From Phlegmacium glaucopus (Eukaryota; Basidiomycota; Agaricomycetes; Agaricales; Cortinariaceae): DNA of 23,760 nucleotides. Below are positions 19,562-23,760 of this stretch, one piece after another. The DNA lies in the NCBI GenBank assembly GCA_015039465.1, contig MU130662.1, positions 106,780 to 130,539 on the forward strand. The letters run 5' to 3'. The stretch's first letter is position 1, and each line of letters opens with the position of its first letter. The notes below the pieces were generated by a model that was not told where the DNA came from, searched no databases, and saw only the letters and a program-made list of their open reading frames with translations. A program made the position numbers and the translations under genes.

Positions 19562-20099
19562 CTTTACACTCCCCCACATTGTCCGGCCGGAATTCCGCCG
19601 GACTGACCGGAGTCCGGCGGAAGTCCGGCGGACTCCAGCGGACTCCAGAAAAGTCCGGTCAGAGTCCGGTGAGAGTCCGGTGGAAGTCCGGCGGAAGTCC
19701 GGTGGAAGTACAAAATATGCCTGTATCCCCTCCTAACCCTCCTAACCTAAGAACGCGCTACCGCGCGGACAGAAAATATCCCCATCCCTAAATATTAATC
19801 CTAAGCCCTAAGCCTAAGCCCTAAATCTAAATATAACCCTAAGCCTAACCTCTAAATCTAAATATAACCCTAAATTCCATCAAAAGTCCGGCGGATGTCC
19901 GGTGGAAGTCCGCCGGACTGTGACCAGACATACAGTCCAGGCATTTTTCTACTTTCACCGGACTCTGACCGGACTCTGACCGGACTCTCACCGGACTCTC
20001 ACCGGAATTTTACCAGAATTTTAGTGGAGTCCGCCGGACTTCCGCCGGACTTTTGGCAGTCCGGCGGACTCCGGCTGGACAACGTGGGGGACTGTAAAG
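19562..20099. mobile_element. 538-bp foldback-type element with inverted GTCCGG arrays
   Basis: The outer ~43 bases are near-perfect inverted repeats: left CTTTACACTCCCCCACATTG, and right, read on minus, CTTTACAGTCCCCCACGTTG, both continuing into GTCC.GCCGG. Inside them, arrays of ~10-bp GTCCGGCGGA / GTCCGGTGGA words run forward on the left (about 19581-19710) and mostly as reverse complements on the right (about 19885-20080). Nearly the whole element could fold into one hairpin. No coding sequence is seen. No target duplication is evident beside the ends. It lies between the two KDZ elements. Confidence 0.85.
19735..19880. repeat. Telomere-like degenerate CCCTAA tract in the foldback core
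   Basis: The loop of the foldback element contains many CCCTAA, CCTAAG and CCCTAAAT words in one orientation, including CCTAAGCCCTAAGCCTAAG and two copies of CTAAATCTAAATATAACCC. The standard fungal telomere unit is TTAGGG/CCCTAA, but the spacing here is irregular and mixed with other words, so it is telomere-like rather than a telomere. Confidence 0.75.
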
Positions 20100-20558
20100 T
20101 ACACTATTTACTCCACACACCTTGTGCTTCATTTCCCCATTTATTCTAATCACCTCTACTATAAACAACCCATGTAACTTAGTTACAGAACAATAAGAAA
20201 GTATTTGCCCCTCTCCCCAGAGTATAGAATTAAGTCTTGTCATTGTCTCTCTCTTGTCGTTCGCCTTTGTTTCATTGCGTTTTACTGCGAGTCGCCCATA
20301 CAGCGACTATACTTCGTCACTGCGTCGCCCCCTTCGTCACTGCGTCTCCCCTTTGTCACTGCATCGTCACTGCGTCTCCCCTTCGTCACTGCGTCACCAC
20401 TTCGTTACTTCGTCGCCCTTTTGTCATTACATCGCTCCTCGTTTCGCTCGTCTCATATCCCATCGCCCTACCTTAGTTGGAACCTTTCTGCATATACTTG
20501 ACTCAGTGTTTAGGCCACCGAAGCCCCGAGCCGCATCATACCTCAGTTAGTACAGCAC
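20100..20558. repeat. LTR-like or simple-repeat segment with CTTCGTCACTGCGTC units
   Basis: From about 20310 to 20440 the words TTCGTCACTGCGTC and close variants recur about six times with a ~20-base average period. They are open in all three plus frames but look noncoding. Before this lie a TATAAACAA word (about 20159) and an AATAAG word (about 20191). The block separates the foldback element from the end of the KDZ-2 second gene. A degraded solo LTR is possible, but I could not find matching TG/CA ends with a target duplication. Confidence 0.5.
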
Positions 20559-21968
20559 CTAGCGTACTGACAGTGTATCAACGGGCCATGCATTCGCGGC
20601 GGCCAATGAATTGGCTTCGGCATTGAATCCGGCCTCAGCAGTATCCCTAATTTGGGGACTGGGTTCTGCGGATGCCTCACTGACCGGCCAGGCATTGGCA
20701 GCTGCCATTGCTACATCAAGCATCACAACAGATTCAACAGGAATTTGGGAAGACTGCTGCAAGTCAGGGATAGAGACGATGTCGGAAGCCAGTGATGTGA
20801 AGGTGGTGCTGCTGGTTGGGGCCGACGCATGGGCCGATGCGGTTGGAGTGTCATAGCCAAGTTGGCGTCCATGAGGCAGGGATATAATATACCCTGAATG
20901 GATGGCTTGCTGCTGGATGGCCTCAGAGTTGAGGTTTCGCACATCGGCCTCTGTGAGATCGGTACCCCATGTCCACTTGTAGGACCCGGCTGGCAGGGAC
21001 CTCAGCCTGCGGAGTTCAATTGTTGCATCACTGGCCACTAGTTTTGATTTCTGGAGCATGGTCCGAGGGTGTTTATCTCGTGGACGGCTGTGGGGAGTGG
21101 AAGACGAAGTTGAGCTGTCCGGTGTGGGCGCCGATCCCAGTTCTTTTAACAGAGAATGCTCGTGAAGGTGATGGAATCCAGCGGCCCGTCGCATGGAAAC
21201 ATCAGACTTGGTCGACATGGACACTTCCATGGCATTCGCGAAATGTTGAATCCCATGTAGCTCGGCCAAGAGGTCACCCGTCAATGCCTGCCAGGATCGG
21301 CACCCGACACAGCCAGCATCTGGGATCGGCATTGGGCCGTAGGGGCTAGACATGTCGGCATTCGGGACATCGGCCATGGATACATCGGCGCTCGGGTCAT
21401 CCCTGTGCCGAACAGTTGGACGCTCTGAGCTATCTGATTGTTGCAGCCGATGACTTTTTAGACACATCTCCAAGTTATCGGCATTCAAGAGCATGTTGTG
21501 CGCCGGCTGGTCTTGGCAATCCCACCATGCCGAAGCATACAACTGAACTAAGCTACCGGGTTTATCACAATCTGTGCCAACATCCAATATGGCTAAGAAA
21601 TTGGGATGAAAGGCCATCGGCAGGTGTGCTTCGGCAACCTGGGCCATGGTAGCAGCCAAAGATCGGATGATGATCGGAATATCAATGACCTGCCCAACGG
21701 CAGAAGCAACCCCAACGTATGACAGGACAAATAGCTGCTTCAAAGTAAGCAATAGAACATCCCAATGCCCCGCAATACATACCAGCTCGGATTGGAGATA
21801 TCTTTGCATCCATCGTTGCTTATCGGCATCTGCTTTGCTGATGATCAGCAATGCCTGACGGAATCTGGACTCTGCATAGTGGATCACGTCTTGACATCTG
21901 ATATGATTACCAAGTCGGGATCCCGATTGCAAAGAAAAAGGGTTAAAGGTTGAAATAATCTGAGACAT
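20559..21968 (-). CDS. KDZ-2 linked second gene (conserved protein of unknown function)
   Basis: This is a single open frame of 469 residues starting with MSQIISTFNP. It begins 66 bases beyond the transposase stop, on the same strand. The N-terminal ~190 residues (RWMQRYLQSELVCIAGHWDV, a hydrophobic patch, HPNFLAILDVGTDCDKPGSL, LYASAWWDCQDQP) have no recognised relative and no counterpart in the truncated KDZ-1 copy. The core matches the KDZ-1 protein: a CVGC pair, SDVSMRRAAGFHHLHEHSLL, a low-complexity Ser/Pro linker with basic residues, YKWTWGTDLTEADVRNLN and HSGYIISLPHGR. The end has two AAANAWPV copies. The acidic tail and the C-terminal CDHVKGGLHYARYF part of KDZ-1 are missing, and the stop lies at the junction with repeat DNA, so this gene is probably truncated at its 3' end. 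Function unknown; linkage suggests a KDZ accessory factor. Confidence 0.72.
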   Translation of the reverse strand: MSQIISTFNPFSLQSGSRLGNHIRCQDVIHYAESRFRQALLIISKADADKQRWMQRYLQSELVCIAGHWDVLLLTLKQLFVLSYVGVASAVGQVIDIPIIIRSLAATMAQVAEAHLPMAFHPNFLAILDVGTDCDKPGSLVQLYASAWWDCQDQPAHNMLLNADNLEMCLKSHRLQQSDSSERPTVRHRDDPSADVSMADVPNADMSSPYGPMPIPDAGCVGCRSWQALTGDLLAELHGIQHFANAMEVSMSTKSDVSMRRAAGFHHLHEHSLLKELGSAPTPDSSTSSSTPHSRPRDKHPRTMLQKSKLVASDATIELRRLRSLPAGSYKWTWGTDLTEADVRNLNSEAIQQQAIHSGYIISLPHGRQLGYDTPTASAHASAPTSSTTFTSLASDIVSIPDLQQSSQIPVESVVMLDVAMAAANAWPVSEASAEPSPQIRDTAEAGFNAEANSLAAANAWPVDTLSVR

Positions 21969-22034
21969 GTGTATAGAAGTATTGGGGAGAGATGATTCGT
22001 TCTGGGTTTCAATCTAAGTTGTATTACATAATTA

Positions 22035-23760
22035 CTAGAACGGTGATTTATATTGGCCATTTGATTGCCGAAAGCTTGAATCAGCGGCCAAAGCTACACG
22101 TTGCCATGTTGTCTCTTGGCGAGCGGCATATGCCCGAGCACCGGCACTGACACAGGCATTCTCCGCAACTGCTTCCCACTGCCGAGCCTGGACAAAATAT
22201 CGCACTGTCCACTGCATTTCATATGTAACTAGAATCAGTTCTTCCTGCCATCTCAATTTCTGGGCACGAGCACGCAGCCAATGAACTCGCCTGACTGATA
22301 CAATGTAAGTCCAAAAATTTGCGAGTAGGAGAGTACATACATTCCAGAACAATTCCAGGGTCGGCATTCAGGTCAGGCTCGGACCCAAAGCTGCCGGCAA
22401 GCCCACTAGTTCCCCAGAGCCATGAGAGGCGCAGTTTGGTCGAACCAGGTATATTCGGATTCAAAACAACTGTACTTGCCTCGACATCATCCTTTGTCAA
22501 AATCCGAAATATGTTCAATGTTTCGTCATCACATCCGAGTGTAACCAGCCGAGAGCGGCATCTGCTATAGATGCGGCAATGCAGGGCTATTTTACAATCC
22601 AATGAATGGACTACCTTTCGGGCTTGTGTTCTAACTCCCTTCCTTGGTGCTGGGTGTATTACATGTGAATACCAAAATGATTTCTCTGAAATTAGATCTC
22701 GGAGCCAATTGAGATAAGTCTTCGCCTTGGTCTTCCTCAAAGTCAATTCAACGGCATTGAAAACACCCTGAATATTTCCATTGGAGGGCAGAGCAATTAG
22801 TCTTCGCTCCACCGGGATGGGTATATCTGCAGCAGAACCTATATCCAATCGCGGTGCCGATCCTGATACCGATTGTACCGCTGATGCCGAGGTGACTGGA
22901 TGAGGGTCGGCCTCAATATCAACATCAAAATATCCCTCATTCTCTGATTCGATGGTGATTGTTGGCAGGCATTCCGAAATACCCGCAGCCTCCTGGAGTT
23001 CTTTCAACTGCATCAAGAGCTGTCGTAGATTTTCCCGTTGGTTCTCAAGTAATTGAGGTTCGGCATCGCTTGGGTGACGGCTCAGATGCCGAACACGATC
23101 CTGGGTATCAATTCTGTGTCGCCGTGAGTAACATCCAAGCAGGTACATAGCACATACTCACTGTTTCTCCTCCACCATTAAAGCAAACTGGATCCACTCA
23201 TGAACTGAGGATGTCGGGGTATCCGGGCCCGATGCCGATCCCGCGGCCGAATCGTCCAACAACTGATCGGGGACTCGGGCACGGTATATATCCATCACCT
23301 TCAGATCGGCCTCCCTCATGGACTCAGCACTCAAGATTTCATCCTCCCATATCTTAACTCTGTCGTCCTCCACCATGGCTGTCATCTCCAGATAATACTT
23401 CCCAGTTTCGTCAGTCATTGTCAAAGCATGGCGGTACCTGGCCACTAAGGAGTCCACCATTCCCAGTGCCGTTTTGTGGTTGGAGTCACTGGCATGGTCA
23501 TCTAGCATCTCAGCTCGATGTGGCAAGGTCGCTGTTTGGACGGTTGGGGAAATAGAATTGAGATTGGCCCAGAGCGACTCCAATATTTCACCAATGACTA
23601 TGCCTAGGCCCAGTATGAATGAAGGTGCGAATCTGAAGAAACATTTGTCTTTATGACAATGTACATGGAACAGGCCGATCGCGTGATCCACACTCAGGCC
23701 GAACGGGATCTCGTGGCCAATCCGCTTTTGTAGATGGACAGAATATTGACAGGCAATGTC
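22035..23760 (-). CDS. KDZ-2 transposase, C-terminal part (continues past the window edge)
   Basis: Exons 23760-23162, 23113-22341 and 22294-22035 join in frame with GT-AG introns of 48 and 46 bases. The window edge cuts the gene inside the second catalytic Asp motif (DIACQYSVHLQKRIG). Next come GLFHVHCHKDKCFFRFAPSF, GEILESLWANLN and the Glu motif LPHRAEMLDDHASDSNH. WEDEILSAESMREADLKVMD, VEEKQIDTQDRVRHL, LRDLISEKSFWYSHVI, LGCDDETLNIFRILTKDDV and NPNIPGSTKLRLSWLW follow. The last exon has RRVHWLRARAQKLRWQEE and YEMQWTVRYFVQARQWEA, ending at 22035. Compared with KDZ-1 it is clearly related but diverged, and it lacks the intron that KDZ-1 has after the Glu motif. No stops or frameshifts are seen, so this part looks intact. 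The CxC2 region would lie to the right of the window. Confidence 0.88.

Noticed and set aside
19735..19880. A true internal telomere
   Set aside because: CCCTAA words are irregularly spaced and mixed with CTAAATCTAAATATAACC words, and they are enclosed by inverted arms on both sides.
19579..20149. Plus-strand open frames rich in Arg/Ser/Gly-Pro
   Set aside because: They are translations of the foldback arms (GTCCGG words) and have no start context or family likeness.
20205..20550. Three overlapping ~80-98 codon frames on plus
   Set aside because: All three frames stay open because the CTTCGTCACTGCGTC repeat lacks stops in any frame; repeat DNA, not coding.
20093..20557. A complete solo LTR beginning TGTAAAG and ending GTACAGCA
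   Set aside because: The flanks GGGAC and CCTAG do not match, and the proposed start lies inside the inverted end of the foldback element.

Overview
The window looks like repeat-rich accessory DNA from a mushroom-forming fungus (Basidiomycota, Agaricomycetes). The evidence is short GT-AG introns of about 48-60 bases, a fungal NB-ARC/TPR NLR gene, two KDZ (Kyakuja-Dileera-Zisupton) transposons with CxC2-type cysteine clusters, and relics of a fungal amidase and of the FACT subunit POB3/SSRP1. The species cannot be told from the sequence alone. I see no tRNA, rRNA or CRISPR array.

Left part (1-5625) is a gene graveyard. It holds a truncated Tc1/mariner-type transposase (minus, 224-826), a badly frameshifted amidase-signature gene (minus, about 915-2662) and a frameshifted POB3/SSRP1 fragment (plus, about 3337-4756). 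Both host-type relics keep recognisable introns, so they look like decayed genomic copies rather than retrocopies.

Middle (5626-9260) is the one clearly intact host-type gene. It is a five-exon NLR of 1140 residues with an N-terminal region of unknown fold, an NB-ARC NTPase and twelve 42-residue kinesin-light-chain-type TPRs that are nearly identical at the DNA level. A decayed thirteenth repeat follows the stop. A 316-bp non-autonomous hAT-like element with a perfect 8-bp target duplication sits just behind it. Then comes a minisatellite of about 37 copies of a 43-bp unit (about 9710-11368).

Right part (about 11369-23760) is two KDZ elements in the same orientation. KDZ-1 has a transposase read right to left (19328 to 14475) that is split by a 1416-bp insertion (15859-17274) flanked by a CCGG duplication. 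It also carries a second gene (14359 to 12338). KDZ-2 runs off the right edge (23760 to 22035) and carries a second gene at the same relative place (21968 to 20559). The two second genes share a conserved, unrecognised core. They form a recurrent KDZ two-gene cassette and are the most interesting item in the window. Between the two KDZ elements lies a 538-bp foldback element made of inverted GTCCGG arrays around a telomere-like CCCTAA core, followed by an LTR-like or simple-repeat segment.

The transposases presumably act on their own elements and relatives. The role of the linked second protein is unknown. The NLR is probably an independent intracellular sensor that happens to sit among these repeats.
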